Program-made: the position numbers and the translations under genes
Part shown: positions 21,018 through 33,529 of the stretch, one piece after another
Position numbering within the stretch: position 1 is the first letter of the stretch
Layout: each line of letters opens with the position of its first letter
NCBI GenBank assembly: GCA_018340805.1
Contig: JACMZG010001914.1
Coordinates: 29,672,952-29,736,951, forward strand
Direction of reading: 5' to 3'
Source of the DNA: Microvelia longipes
Lineage: Eukaryota > Arthropoda > Insecta > Hemiptera > Veliidae
DNA: 64,000 nucleotides
The notes under the pieces: generated by a model
Told to the model about the DNA's origin: nothing
The model's input: only the letters and a program-made list of their open reading frames with translations
Databases searched by the model: none

Positions 21018-22122
21018 ATTATATTTAACCGTTGAAGAAGTTTTATGCCACAGTATATTAAACTACAGTAGAGAAATATTGTTCGGCTGTCACAAAAAGC
21101 GAGGAAAACATCCATGTAGATCAGATGTTGTCAGTATCTTGGAGTTTTACATGAGATAAGGTACTTATTCGGATAAGTACGTCGTCTTCTATTCTTCATA
21201 ACTTATCCTCAATCGCCGCAATGCTTTGTTTTATTTTTATCCTGTTATTTAAACCTAATTTAAAAATACTGAAAACTAACCATGACAATTGTTTCAAGAC
21301 AAAGGATTTGATGTGTTCTCAACACATATATCAGTAAAATTATATAATTAAAATTCCTACAATATATCAATATCACAATAGTTTTCCTATTTTTAGTATT
21401 TAAGCTAATATTTAACGTACATAGCTTTTATTACTATTACACAGCAAACAAACTTCATTTGTTTTTACATGATGTTTAAAGCTAAAAAATCAAACAAAAT
21501 TTATAACTTAAACCTTTTTTTTCCGAACTATACTAAGTTCTTTTTCTTAATATCTATTCATTTATGTACATATAAAAAATTAAAACATAGTTTTAAAATA
21601 AAAATATAAAATTATTAATAAGTATTGCTGCAACAAGATGATAAAAGTTACTTAAACATAAACATTTCTTTTATTTTTTAAATATTAAGAAGTAATTATT
21701 TACATACATAGGTATTATACAGATCAAAGACAAATTTTAGAATTCAGTGTAATGAATAAGCTAAGAAGAAGATAATGATGTTTAGTCAAGTATAGTGAAT
21801 AAAGGAGGGACTAGCTTATAAAGAAATATAAATCCTGAACGTTATTTTAATGACGTTAATGCCATTAAAATAATGTAGTTTACTCAAAAAATAAATTGGG
21901 TCTTATATATTTAATACTTTCTTGTTTGTATTGGATTCAATATAGTACTTGTAAAGGTATAAGGGGAATTAAGTGTAGTTCTTCTGTTTATATTAAAGAA
22001 GAAAACGTAAACTAAACTAATATATAAAACAAGTATATTTTTCCTTTTCTGTCCTGGTGTTTATCCTTTATTGTTTATTTCTTTAAGGTACAACACATTT
22101 AAGGATATAATATTTTTTCTAG
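21018..22122. other. AT-rich sequence upstream of the PDCD2-family exon, probably intron
   Basis: No coding signal seen. It leads into the splice acceptor TATTTTTTCTAG at 22111-22122. Confidence 0.5.
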
Positions 22123-22283
22123 ACCTGGATGAACGGTGAGAAAGAAGAGAAGGTCTGTAGTCTGTGTGGGCTCAACTTGCCACTAATTGTCCAGATATAT
22201 GCCCCTCTAAACAACTCACAGTATCACCGCACTCTCTATGTTTTCGCTTGTATTAACCCAGCTTGTTGGAATAAAGATGAGAG
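22123..22283 (+). CDS. Internal exon of a PDCD2-family gene (PDCD2 / PDCD2L, trus-like)
   Basis: An exon of 161 bases between TTTTTTCTAG and GTAAGC, entered in phase 0 and left after two bases of a codon. It encodes 53 residues including VCSLCGLNLPLIVQIYAPL, then YHRTLYVFACINPACW. The C..CG..L.L..Q.YAPL..S..HRTLYVFAC..P.C pattern is the N-terminal zinc-binding core of PDCD2 and PDCD2L. Those proteins act as chaperones for ribosomal protein S2 (uS5) in 40S assembly, and PDCD2L also has a nuclear export role. The exact HRTLYVFAC..P.CW form looks closer to PDCD2L/trus than to PDCD2, but I cannot settle that from one exon. No stop or frame break, so the gene is probably live. I did not find the neighbouring exons, so its introns must be long or filled with repeats; at least the foldback element at 22468 lies just downstream. 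Confidence 0.88.
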
Positions 22284-22467
22284 GTAAGCCACCCATTTTT
22301 CAACAACAAATTTTATGATAATAATAATAAATTTGTTCTAAATCTTTATTTAATATGTAATTTAAGATATTTTTTGAGCAAAGTATTGCAAATTAAAATC
22401 TATATAATCTTATATTGTTGCAATACTACTAGACAGCTGAACAAGATAAATCTGCTGCAAGCCTTAA
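22284..22467. other. Start of the intron after the PDCD2-family exon
   Basis: AT-rich, includes a (ATA)n-like run at 22317-22330. No further exon seen. Confidence 0.5.
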
Positions 22468-22818
22468 GGCGATCCTGCAAAGAGGGGGGGTAAAAATCAC
22501 TTAAATGGAAATATCTCCGGTTCTCAGCAAAATATCAAAATTCTAAGACGGTACTTCACTTCTAATTTTTATTCTGCACATTTTAAGACTCATTTCAACC
22601 TTCTGGAGCAAACAACAGTGGCGCAATTTGAGAACTACTTTAAAAATTGTAGTTCTCAAATTGCGCCACTGTTTTTTGCTCCAGAAGGTTGAAATGAGTC
22701 TTAAAATGTGCAGAATAAAAATTAGAAGTGAAGTACCGTCTTAAAATTTTGATATTTTGCTTAGAACCAGAGATATTTCCGTTTAATTGATTTTTACCCC
22801 CACTTTTGCGGGATCCCC
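22468..22818. mobile_element. 351-bp foldback MITE flanked by TTAA (piggyBac-like)
   Basis: Arms of about 170 bp are nearly perfect inverted copies with almost no spacer: for example GCGCAATTTGAGAACTAC on the left and its mirror on the right, and AAGACGGTACTTCACTTC with its mirror. Outer ends read GGCGATCCTGCAAAG and the mirror of GGGGATCCCGCAAAAG. TTAA stands directly outside both ends (22464-22467 and 22819-22822), which is the target duplication of piggyBac-type transposons. The assignment to piggyBac is an inference from TTAA alone. No coding capacity. Confidence 0.8.
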
Positions 22819-22923
22819 TTAAGAGAAAGGTTACAGTAAAGTAATACATAAACCAAGTTTGATTTCTGTCTGACATGGTATATAGTTCTCATTTTGTCCA
22901 CCAGGGAGTTGGCTCAAATTTTC

Positions 22924-23075
<152 letters not shown>

Positions 23076-23289
23076 CAACTAATGTTATTAGTGTTGCCAA
23101 TAAAATAAAAAATTAAAAACAAAAAAACATAAATCCTAGAAGGCTCAATTATCAGCGGTGATTGATATTTTAGTGATTTTTTTAGAAAGCTATCAGCTGA
23201 TCGGTGTTAAAAACATCTAAAACGAATAATTACGATTAAATCTCGGTTTCATATTTTATGTACGAACATATAATTTATTTAAACATAAC

Positions 23290-24130
23290 TGCCGTTTCAA
23301 TGTAAAAAAGTAAAAAAATGGGTACGGGGTACCTCGGAACTTTTTCTTATAACATTGGATTCGTAGCGAATGTGATTCTATACCCCGTATGAGGTATATG
23401 CCAAGGACTCAATTCACTCGTCCTCAGAATATACAATTCGTCAAATTTATACTGCAGCATGTCTTAGGATTTCTATCTTTCTTCCTCCTCAGATAGTAAA
23501 TGCATCCGTTTAATTCTGCACGGTCAATGACCACGCTCAATGCTGCTTAACTTTTATGATCCAACAAAAATCATGGATACCCTTGTCGTATTGAAATGAA
23601 ACTTAGTATACTTATTTATTACGTAAAGGTACATACTCGTACTAAATTTCTACTTAATTGGATTGTTTTCCAATTTTTTATAATGTTTTAAGGCAACAAG
23701 TCATTTGATAAAAATTGAACTTATGCTGATAATGAGATAAAACTTATCACATATTTGAGTTAGTCTTATGCATGCATGCGTGCCAATCTCAATCCGATTG
23801 CATCATTTTTACGCGTTTCATAATTTTTTAAATTTTCTGCTGTCATTATTGCGGGTGAATGAGGCCATAAAAAAATATTTTCCGAACAAAACGACTACAG
23901 TGGTAGACTGATTTTTGTACAATGTTTCAACTCTCTAGCATAAATACACTGGGAGCCACGATAATAACAGACACACTTACATACATACACACCCACAGAA
24001 ACACACATACAGAGAGACAACTTTGTGAAAACCACTCAGGAGGCATTAAAAACACCTAAAAAGGATATTTACGGAGACCTCCCGGTCGGATTGTTTTCCA
24101 ACACAATACTTTTCCTATACCTACGACCTA
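23290..24130 (-). repeat. Long copy of the 5S-type dispersed repeat (A, 5S-like, link, B, reversed)
   Basis: Begins with an A-run at 23312-23318 and TGGGTACGGGGTACCTCGGA (module A end, reversed). Module A loop words follow at about 23400-23490. The 5S-like segment at 23506-23557 (minus strand GTTAAGCAGCATTGAGCGTG, then GGTCA) has lost the C-box part. Next come TTTTTGTTGGAT and CTTAGTATACTTATTTATTA in their mirrored forms, then module B at about 23880-24130. An unrelated AT-rich piece seems to lie between link and module B. Confidence 0.7.
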
Positions 24131-25189
24131 AAACAGAACAAGTAAAAAAAGTTGCGGCTGAAGCTTTTGGATCTTCATTTCCCTCTCTCTTTTAAATCAA
24201 ATTGATTACATTACACCAGGTTTTTAATTAAAACAATAATAAGAGAATTTCAATTCGTGATCGTAAAGCCCTCACTATCCAAGCATAGGAAACAATAAAT
24301 ATAATGCAACTACAAAAGAATAAAAATAGTCTACAAAGGAAAAAACAAGTGAACTTTTAACTTAAGTGTAAGAACAAGTTATACTTTAATGAGCTAGAAT
24401 CGTAGGTGGGTACGCTAAACCCATGGTGTAGGTAAATTTATGCATCAAATAACATTTTATAGAATGCATTTACAAACTAGAGCGACTTATTTATATTTCA
24501 TTTAATACATATAGTGGAGTCATGCCAATTCTTTGCGAGTGTTAGTCCAAGAAGATGTTTTTGCCTTTTTTGTATGAATAGCATGTTTTAAAGTGTGTAG
24601 AAAGATTTTTTATGATTTTACTTTGAGTTTTTTTGTTAGTATAAATTTATAAATAGAAGAATGGGGTAGTTGAACTTGGAATGGGAGGACAAAAGGACAT
24701 TTATCTTATGGATATAAAGATGGTGATGAGTTGAGGTGATTAAGATATTAATGTAAGTAAATGGTGGTGATATATCACCTAGCAAGTAGGCTTCGTAGTT
24801 GGGTTCCTTTTTGCTCTTTCTTGAGCAAAAAGTTAGTGTTCTATACATTTGAAATCCAAATTTCGGCATTTTGCGTCTAATCCGCATAAGAGTGGCTACA
24901 CAGCAAATTTCTATGTGTATTTCTATGTTGCATAAGAACAACAAGTGCCCCACTGTGTAGCACTTAATCAAACTTTTTAAGGTACAATACATATGTTATA
25001 TGCCATCATTAAGGGTCCCACATTTTGCTTAAACCTAGGATCACTTGGAGTTTACCTAATTTAAGAAATTTTACCTAATGGGCTAAAACAACAGCACAAT
25101 GTATTGGATGTAGGAATTAAAAGATCTTAAAACTGTAGTATTGGACTCAAGGTCTTTTGTTTAATCATAACACGCATACTTGCATTTGA
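24131..25189. other. Non-coding sequence with one unassigned frame
   Basis: A minus-strand ATG frame of 118 codons (24636-24992) is the longest unassigned one here. It has a Cys/Leu/Ile-rich N-terminus and no recognisable domain; I do not call it a gene. Confidence 0.35.
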
Positions 25190-25615
25190 TTTTTCGGAAC
25201 TGCAAACTATGAAAAGTGTCACATTCCCCCCCCCCCCCCCGAAACCCGATAACTCAAAAAAGTACCATATTTCTTTAATTTTTTCGAAACCGTTTACACA
25301 GAAGAGTGCTAGATTTCACGGATTTCTTTGGAACCGTAGACTCTGAAAAGCACCAGATTTATTTGGTTTTTTGAAACCGTCAACTCAGGAAAGCACTAGA
25401 TTTCTTTGATATTTTTAGAACCGTTCAATCAAAAAAGTGCCACGTTTCTTTGATTTTTCGATAACAATAGACTTTGAGAGGCGTTAGATTTCATTAATTA
25501 TTTTGGAACCGTCAATTCAGAAAAGTCCCATATATCTTTGATTTTATTTCTGCAACTGTTCATTCTGAAAGGCGCCATATTTTTTGATTTTTGGTATCCC
25601 GAAAACTACGAACGA
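25190..25615 (+). repeat. 44-bp tandem repeat, about nine degenerate units
   Basis: GAACCGT-type words recur at about 25289, 25333, 25376, 25420, 25464 and 25508, that is every 43-44 bp. The unit reads GGAACCGTCAACTCAGAAAA then GTGC(T/C)AGATTTCTTTGATTTT. A run of about 15 C lies at 25226-25240. Confidence 0.9.
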
Positions 25616-26270
25616 CGTATAATAAAATAACACATTTTTGCCCGCACAATACTTTTCTCTAAACAGAATATGGGAAAGCAATAAATAATGGGTATAAGAA
25701 TGTAAAATAGTATGGAAACAAGGCGAGGGTGGTGTAAAGTATAATTTAAAGTAAAGAATACCGTGACAAGAACCAACTATACCTGGATGTTTTCTATTAT
25801 TGTTTTTATCCTATCAAAGTAATAGTACAGTCCGCCACTCTAAGATACTTACAAAAATCTTTCAGATTACACGAAAACAACGTTTTTTCGCTAAAAAACA
25901 AGGTTTTAGGGAGATGTATAAGCGTGACCGTCACGAGGATGGCCCTAGGGTACTCCGGTATGGTACCTGGTGATCGGCACGATGTCAGGGCACGTGGCCG
26001 TCCAACCGTGCCACCCCCGAGCCCTCTTCCTACCACGACTTACCAATAAACTTAGTCATATAGATAAGACATCAAGGAATTGCTGTTGACGCTATTCTTT
26101 GATCGCTAGGACTGATTTTGCGTTTTAGAAGCTATTCTGTAGTCAGGAAAGTTCATGTTTTCCGTAGATTTGGAAAGTACATCAAACCTAGGACGTTTTG
26201 TGACTTAACTAATGTCATTACTTAACTCTCGAAATTTTTAATTTAGATTAAACCACTAATTGTCTTTTTT

Positions 26271-26274
<4 letters not shown>
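25616..26274. other. Non-coding, with a GC-richer patch at about 25915-26040
   Basis: The patch (TGGTACCTGGTGATCGGCAC, CGTGGCCGTCCAACCGTGCC) stands out from the AT-rich background and lies in a 76-codon minus frame. No family recognised; perhaps a transposon fragment. Confidence 0.35.

Positions 26275-26328
<54 letters not shown>
26275..26328. repeat. (AT)n microsatellite
   Basis: Alternating TA, ending in TAATATATT. Confidence 0.95.
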
Positions 26329-26329
<1 letters not shown>

Positions 26330-27526
26330 TCATAGTATGTTGAGAGCTTCGATTACTTTAAATTATATTGTCTCAAACTTGAACTAATAAAACATACAGA
26401 CCTTGTCATTTTAAAATTAAAAAAAAAACATATTTCTCGTCCTAACTTAAGTTGATGACGTCATAAACGGAACTTTGCATCCGAGCGTGGATATGCAGCC
26501 TGAGCCTGAGTAAAGCAAGCGTTATAAAACCACATAGGCAATGCTAAAACATTTTACTCGCATATTATGTACTGGACTTTATTTATGATTGCTTTTAGAA
26601 AGAGATAAATAACAATAAGTAATAATTTATGCAGAGCATTTTCTTCGTAACAAATGTCATGATTTGAGTAGTTATAATGACACTCATTATTTAAGTAATT
26701 ATCTACTTTAATGACTATAAAAAGCCTACGAATCAATCGTAAAAAAATTTATGTTTCACGGAGTGAGCTTCTTTAAAATATAACTCTATAAAAATAAATC
26801 TCAATGTAAATGGGCACACGCCGCATTTCTTGCGCTAAATAATAAGGTGTGAACAATTTGCGAAACTTACACAAAGAGATTGTGTTGAATTTAGGAAGAT
26901 TTAACATTCCATTGTCGCTGGTTTTACTTATTTCCTAAACCTAGCAAGATTTAAAAAATGCGGGAAAGAAGTAGTTTATTGCGGGTGTATTCTCTCGAAC
27001 CGTGAGGCTTATATTCTTGCTTTTTTGTTTCTACTTAAAATCATTACGATTCAAACTTGGTGTTATAAAGTAAAGTGAAACAGCTTTGTTAAAATATAAG
27101 ATATTGTTTAAAGAATTATTGTTTTAACGTTTTTCAAAAAAGTGCGAGTATGTTTTTTTATAACAAGATTTACAGACTTTTCTGTTCAAGAATTCTAACA
27201 AGTTTTTATTCTTGAAATTTTTTTTAATCGATTAATTAAAATGAATTTAACTTTCTTCTACTTTTGTATTTTGAATTGTAATAATTGAAAACTTGGTTTG
27301 ATAAACAGCTGGAGTCACAGGTGACGCCTAAAATATTTTTTTAATCAAATAATTTGAGCGTTCGCTCTATTATAATACTATTATATTTTTGATTGAATGA
27401 CCGTATACTTGATTTGATGCATCCTAGGACCTCTTCACTGCTCGACTACCTCCGTTTGATGGCTTTGCAGTAGCATTGCTGTTGTTTCGTCTAATGTAAT
27501 GTTGCTTGACATTTTATTTTGTATTT
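26329..27526. other. AT-rich sequence, nothing recognised
   Basis: No frame above 60 codons with a motif; no clear repeat. Confidence 0.4.
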
Positions 27527-27600
27527 ATGTACATTTATTATGTACATTCATTATGTACATTCATTATGTACATTCATTATGTACATTATTACATTCATTA
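27527..27600. repeat. 13-bp tandem repeat ATGTACATTCATT
   Basis: About five units of TTATGTACATTCA, the last ones imperfect. Confidence 0.9.
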
Positions 27601-28073
27601 TTTGTATTAATTCATATTGTGATAATTAAATAAATGGAGCTGCACGCAGGCCTGATACTATACTGCTGATACTATACTGCACGCAGGCGGGTCTATTGAA
27701 AACTGAAGCTGAAAAACAAATGCGAAGCTCCAGATGGTGATAAATGGTTGCTCTGTTGTTTCGCCATGGATAAAACGACTTTTGACATGCATGCCTTCGA
27801 TACGCATGCAGTTATTGCTTCGTAACGACCATATTAGCCCATAAGTGGGTAGCATCATTTCAGGACCGCTTTTATTCGATTTAGCCACCAAAAAATCTTA
27901 AAAGACGGCACATAAATCCACAAATTTCTATAAAGTAGAACGTACTAACTGTAAATATCGACAGCTCCTCCAACCCAATTATGAAATTTAAAGCCTATAA
28001 TTTTGATATATTTTTTACATGGACTGTCTAAGAGCGCGATGTAGTTAGTATCAAGTTAATAATTTACAAATAC

Positions 28074-28074
<1 letters not shown>
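27601..28074. other. Non-coding, with an unassigned minus frame at 27658-27891
   Basis: The frame starts at a TTG, not an ATG, and includes GPEMMLPTYGLIWSLRSNN. GCTGATACTATACTGCACGC is partly repeated at its downstream end (27650-27690). It could be a dead fragment of a gene or transposon; no family recognised. Confidence 0.25.
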
Positions 28075-28136
<62 letters not shown>

Positions 28137-28200
28137 ATATCATTATATAATTATATATATATTATATATATAATATAATATATATATATATATATATATA
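28075..28200. repeat. (AT)n microsatellite
   Basis: Interrupted alternating TA. Confidence 0.95.
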
Positions 28201-28564
28201 GGCCTGTCAGTCGTGGGCAATCTCAATAACGAATGGTTCATTTAGGGAATCGGTCAAATATTCAGTATGATTAGTTTTATAGTGACTCGAATATTAAGGC
28301 TAGTTTTATTTAAACAAAACTTATTTTCACTCGGAAGTATGCCAACTTTATTACTTTGTCTTAGTTATAGTTTACTTTTTTAATGCAATTTATCTATCTC
28401 CTTTGTTATTTTATGTTGCACCAACTGCCTTTTAGATTAATTTACTAATTATTATTAATTTAGATTAATTTTAGGTTATTTTTTATTTAAGTTTTTAGAT
28501 TATTTTTTTTTTATTTTTGTAACATCATCTTAAGTGCTGAATTTAAAATTCTTCATTACATAAT

Positions 28565-29345
28565 TTGTAACTATACAGGGTGGTACATTTTATTTATTTA
28601 ATTATACATACATTATTACATAAATATAAAATACATGTACAATCAGAGACCCCAACAGCATACAGCAAAAAAATGGGGCACTCATCAACTTTTATACATT
28701 AAGAAAAACATGGAAGAGTTAAAGTAAAAAAGATCTAAAATTTAAAACAAAAATACAATACAGAAATGAAATATATTATTGACATGCAAACTAGAAAAAA
28801 AAGTATTCTTAAAAAAATAAATAAGAAGATTTATACAAAATTAAATAATAACAATAAAAACAATCTACGGTAACAATATAATAAAACACCAGATCTCACC
28901 AGAATATAATAAAATCTTATACAAAGATTCATACTTATAATATACACGACGATACATATACCTGTATAACATATTCTAATAAAGTTTCTCTGAATATTTT
29001 CAATCGCACTGGACATAGTTGAACCAAACATATTTCAGGTTGGAACCGCATATTCAAGGATTGGTCGGACAAGGGATTTATATAACATAACAAAACAATC
29101 CAATGAAAGATCAGAGGCAATATGTCGAATTAAGCCAAGTCGCTGATTAGCTTTTCTAATCATAGAATTAAACTGTTCAATGAACCTGAGCTTGTCATCC
29201 ACAATAATACCCAGATCCTTCACTGAGGAAACACGAGGAATAGGAGAGTTTTTTAGGGCGTAAGGAAAGTGGATAGGAGAGGAAGAACGGGAAAAGGAAA
29301 CAACTTGACATTTACCAGGATGTATTTCCATATTATTAGAGGAGG
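28565..29345 (-). pseudogene. 3' end of a CR1/Jockey-type LINE (RT thumb and 3' UTR)
   Basis: The minus strand from 29331 reads MEIHPGKCQVVSFSR, then VKDLGIIVDDKLRF, LGLIRHIASDL and LYKSLVRPILEYAVP, then after a frame change WNMFGSTMSSAIENIQRNF. The D(L/Y)GI.(L/V)D.KL.F ... (L/Y)KS.VRP.LEYA.P.W ... (I/L)E..QR.F series is the region just after the RT catalytic core in Jockey/CR1-type LINEs. Everything upstream of it is missing (5' truncation). The remainder down to about 28575 is AT-rich and ends in TTTATTTATTTAATT-like sequence, plausible as its 3' UTR. Confidence 0.8.
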
Positions 29346-29454
29346 GAATTAATTTTGACTACATCACCTTGATTACTCAGCTCCGTATTGAGCTATAGCA
29401 ATGCAATTGGTATCTAATCGCACTAAACCGACCACTGGGAGTTTAAATTATTTT
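29346..29454. other. Spacer between LINE relic and inverted-repeat element
   Basis: Nothing recognised. Confidence 0.4.
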
Positions 29455-29737
29455 TTAGTAATCGTCTGGTATCTATGGTAATCTGATTGCCAAAATGTGT
29501 TTTTAAGGGTAACTTAAAAAAGTTAAATTGGAGCATACCAATATGTATCATTTCGGAAACGTCGTATTATACTGGTATCAAATTGATTGGGATATGAGTT
29601 ATTGCAGTTTATGAAATAATTAATATAAAATTATGTTCCAATTTAACTTTTTAAAGTTATCGTAGAGAAACACTTTTGGTAATCATGTTACCAAATCAAT
29701 TACAATTACCCAATCATGCCAGACAATTACCAAACAA
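29455..29737. mobile_element. Inverted-repeat element (MITE), arms about 80-90 bp
   Basis: Left arm GTCTGGTATC...GGTAATCTGATTGCCAAAA then TTAAAAAAGTTAAATTGGAG is mirrored on the right by TCCAATTTAACTTTTTAAAG, CACTTTTGGTAATC and, further out, ATGCCAGACAATT. Arms are well diverged, so it is old. Target duplication not determined. Confidence 0.65.
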
Positions 29738-32700
29738 ATAATTGGGTATTGTGAAGGTTGATACCAATTTTATCAATAATTATATTGATACCATTATAAT
29801 TTAGAATGCTTTAAGTTTAATTTATATTCCAATATCCTGAATAACCAAAAGTTGTAAAAAAAAAATCAATTGCTGTAGTATCTATAATTGTGATATATTT
29901 TTAATATCACTACCAGTAAATGTAATGGCAATAGAAGGAAAAAGATAAAAAACTACTTTTTGGTACACTACTTGTTTGTGAGATAATTTTTGTTTTTCCG
30001 TGATATATTTTTGTTTAAATTGAAGATAATTATTATACAGCTGTAATTTTAAACAACCATCTAGTGTCCTTACTTCCAATATTGTTTTAAATATGGATAT
30101 CCTAATCAACCCTAGAGGGAAGAATATCATGGCGAAATTTCGTCCTTCATAAAGTAGGATGGAGATGGCGGACATTATTTCCAAAAAAGTTGTTAGTTTT
30201 AAAAAAATCAAACGGGTTTGTAGATTAGTAGATTACGGACTAGCTGGTTCATCTGAATACAGCGTTTCAGAAATTATAAACATTTATAGCCTTCAGCTAA
30301 AGATAAAATGATTAGAGGGTCATTTAAAATATCCAAGACAAATTTGTAAAGGCGCTACTTACCTAATTCACTGCATTTTTTGAATATTGCAAGTTGAAAT
30401 TATGAAATAATAGCTTAATTTAAACAAAAGAAGTTTTATTTGAAAACCCTCAAACAGACGAACTTTGGTCGATATACGTGCCGCCGAAGCGCCTCCAGGC
30501 TATATAAGTCATTGAATTGAATCAGATATGGCTTCTGCTTTGTATGGGAGCGCGCGTAAGAAGTCGATTCGTACACAATGCAAACGATTGTTTAGAAACA
30601 TTTGATTTATGGAGAAACCGGTAGGAGTTTCTGCTTTAGGAGTTTTCGGGTTAAGCTTTTGGTTCCATTGACAAAATACTTTCATTGTAACCACTGAGAG
30701 AAGCAGCATTCCAAAAAATGATTTAATGAGACAGTCCCATCTTTTTGTTGGATTCCAAAAGGACATTATAGGTATTAAACGATGTCCCATTGATATTGTG
30801 ATTAATAAGACCAAACTAATTCGAACACAATGTGTTCTAAAGCACGGGATTAAACCACGCGGGAGGCCGACTCTAACAAAAAGATATAAAAATACCAAAT
30901 CGGGATGAAAAGAATTGAGTCTTCTACTTGTTTACGAGCTACCATATTTAGAGGAGGTTATTGTTACTACAACTTTACGGCGCACTTATCTCGGTTCTTG
31001 TTATGGATCCTGTTTAATGCACATTTGCTTTAGAACAATTCGGTCGAATAACACATTATGCCTTATTTTTCCTACATAATTCTTTAAGGATGAAAGATAG
31101 CCATCATTACCCCATGCCGAACTGCGCTTACATACTTCATTCCGTGCGTGAATTCTGTATTTATAAATATACTCAAATATATTAATATATTTAGGTTGAG
31201 TCAAGCCAACACTATATATATGATTAGTTATGTACTGCTTGATTATTTATAATATTTCCCGGGAATATATAATTTGATTACATTTATCTGTTGACATATT
31301 AATGTTTTTAATAAAACCTATGGTTTTATAAGTATAAACCTATTTTTCCATAGATAGAACACGCGGTTTGGTCTAATTTAATGACTCTTTAAAGATAATG
31401 CGGTCTTGATATACACGCATTGTTTACACGAATGTTACAAAATTCTTGAACTATAGAATTCTTATAAGATTCAATATGGAATTTTCAGAGCAGCTATTGT
31501 ATATGCCTATTGTTAAACTAGTTAGGAAACCAACAATGGATTGTAGTATTGGATTGTGGTTGCGGATTTTTGAGAGTACTAAGTTAAGAGCTAAAGACAA
31601 TTTAGTACTAAAAACTGTTCGCTTCTTTTAAGTTGAGAAAATTAGTTCAAGGAGGTCTAAAAGAACAAGTGCTGGCTAAAGGAATGAAGGATTATAAAAC
31701 CTAAAAATACGATAAATTGTTGGAAGAACGGTTTCGTAATGATGAAGCCCAAATAATGGGACAAAGGGTGTTTAGAAGACTTGAGATGACTTAATACAAT
31801 GGTTGCCTCAACAAGTGCATTCTCTGACTTAGACCAAAGGTGAAAAATAATTAAAAAAATACATGCTGGCTAAAAGGATTCATTAAAATATAATTAAAAA
31901 CTGACGAGGGTTGACTATTATGAGGAAATATGAAGATATAAATGATTTAAAGGACGAGAGATGATTTTCATAAAGAAATAAATACAAAAGGGTCAGAGAT
32001 GTTTTTAATGATAAAGGATTAATAAAACGACGAGATACGACTAATAATTGACTATAGTTTACTAGAAAGGATTACTAAATCGGCGATAGATTAGCAGTAC
32101 TAATAGTCAATATAATACTAGACAGAAGGAGTTTATTAATAATGGGCAGATTAATAGAAGAACGAGAGATGGTTATTATCTGGGAAGGACCATTTTAACC
32201 AATGGACGAACCATGATCAAAATTTATTATTAAAATGATTATTAATTAGACAAATGGTGTTGGATTTTATTAGAAAATTAAATGAATGCACAGCCTCATG
32301 TTCTATGTTAACAAAACCACAATAAAGCAATTAAGCCTATGATTAATTTTCTATTTTAGGAAATTTTTAATAGATAATGAGAGTTATAATATTGGTCGCA
32401 CCGAAGGTGTTGGGCAATCGATTCCACATGTACTCCTGATCCCGAAAATATATTTAACATTTTAATGATCCTTTTTTAGTCCTTAGTAGATATAAAAAGT
32501 TGATATTAAACACATTATTTTGGTTTCCCTAATCCTCTTAGCATTTCTATTTTTGTGAAAAGAACGAAGAAATCTTGAAAATAATGCTTTAGAAAATGAG
32601 CAACTTTTGATAGTAAATCACAGTACTCAAATTTAATTCCATTGCATTCAAAATAAAATATTTCTTTTAAAATAATATAAAGCTATAATTCATTTCATCT

Positions 32701-33529
32701 ATTTAATTATAAACTCAAAATATTTATATAAAAACTAATAGCTCGAATTTTATTAAATTTATAATTTATCCTTTCTAAATAGATATTTGAAAAGCGAACG
32801 CGGAAATTTCATTTTTTTCTACTCTATGTTTGCCTTTAGGGTTAAGAACTAATAAAACATCTCTTAAAAGCTAACTTAAAAAAATACATTAAAACTGACG
32901 TATACCGAACCTAATTCCAAAAACGGCCGACTAGCCAATATCATCTGTTAAAATCCTTTTATGAAATAAAATAATGAAATTTCTGTGTCTGTTTTTATTA
33001 TACTTTGATATATGGATCCTATATCTTAATAAACATATATGTCAAAGGATAAATATCTGGTTTTTTTAAGCTTTGAATAATTAATGCAACATATTAAAAA
33101 TATTAGTTAAGTAATACTTGAATTTTAATTGTACTTTCTAGCTATGAATCGTATAGTTTGAGATATCGGTCGACGTAATCAATCCTAGGAGTCAAAAATC
33201 TCATTTTAAAAACTCGTGAGGGCTATGCGGCCTCGCTCCAAAGGACTACTTATCATTGCAAACCAGAAAATTTTTAATATTAGCTACTTTTTTACATTTA
33301 TATGTAAATGAAGTGATATGAAAAATCGGTGTTGATGTTTTATATCTTTCTGATAACATTTGCTCCTCGAGGCAATTATTTACCGTTTTTTAACAGTTTA
33401 ATACAACTTCATTTCAAAAGATGAATAGTTGAGAGATGTATAAAGTGATGAAAGTTTCTTAAATCACGGTATGTTTCTGTTTGATTTGATACTCTGTACC
33501 AGTAATAGTTTATTTTTACCTCTTCTCAC
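29738..33529. other. Long non-coding stretch
   Basis: A 129-codon minus frame at 30509-30898 begins at a TTG and has no family I recognise; its first ATG is well inside. A frame of 60 codons overlaps it on the other strand. At 31860-32230 words like AAGGATTATTAAAACGACGA and GAGAGATG recur at loose 50-bp intervals, a degraded tandem array. The rest shows nothing. Confidence 0.35.

Noticed and set aside
24636..24992. 118-codon minus-strand ATG frame
   Set aside because: No recognisable domain, no splice or promoter signal, composition of AT-rich chance frame; not called as a gene.
30509..30898. 129-codon minus-strand frame
   Set aside because: Begins at TTG; the first ATG is about 36 codons in. 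No family recognised and no supporting signal.
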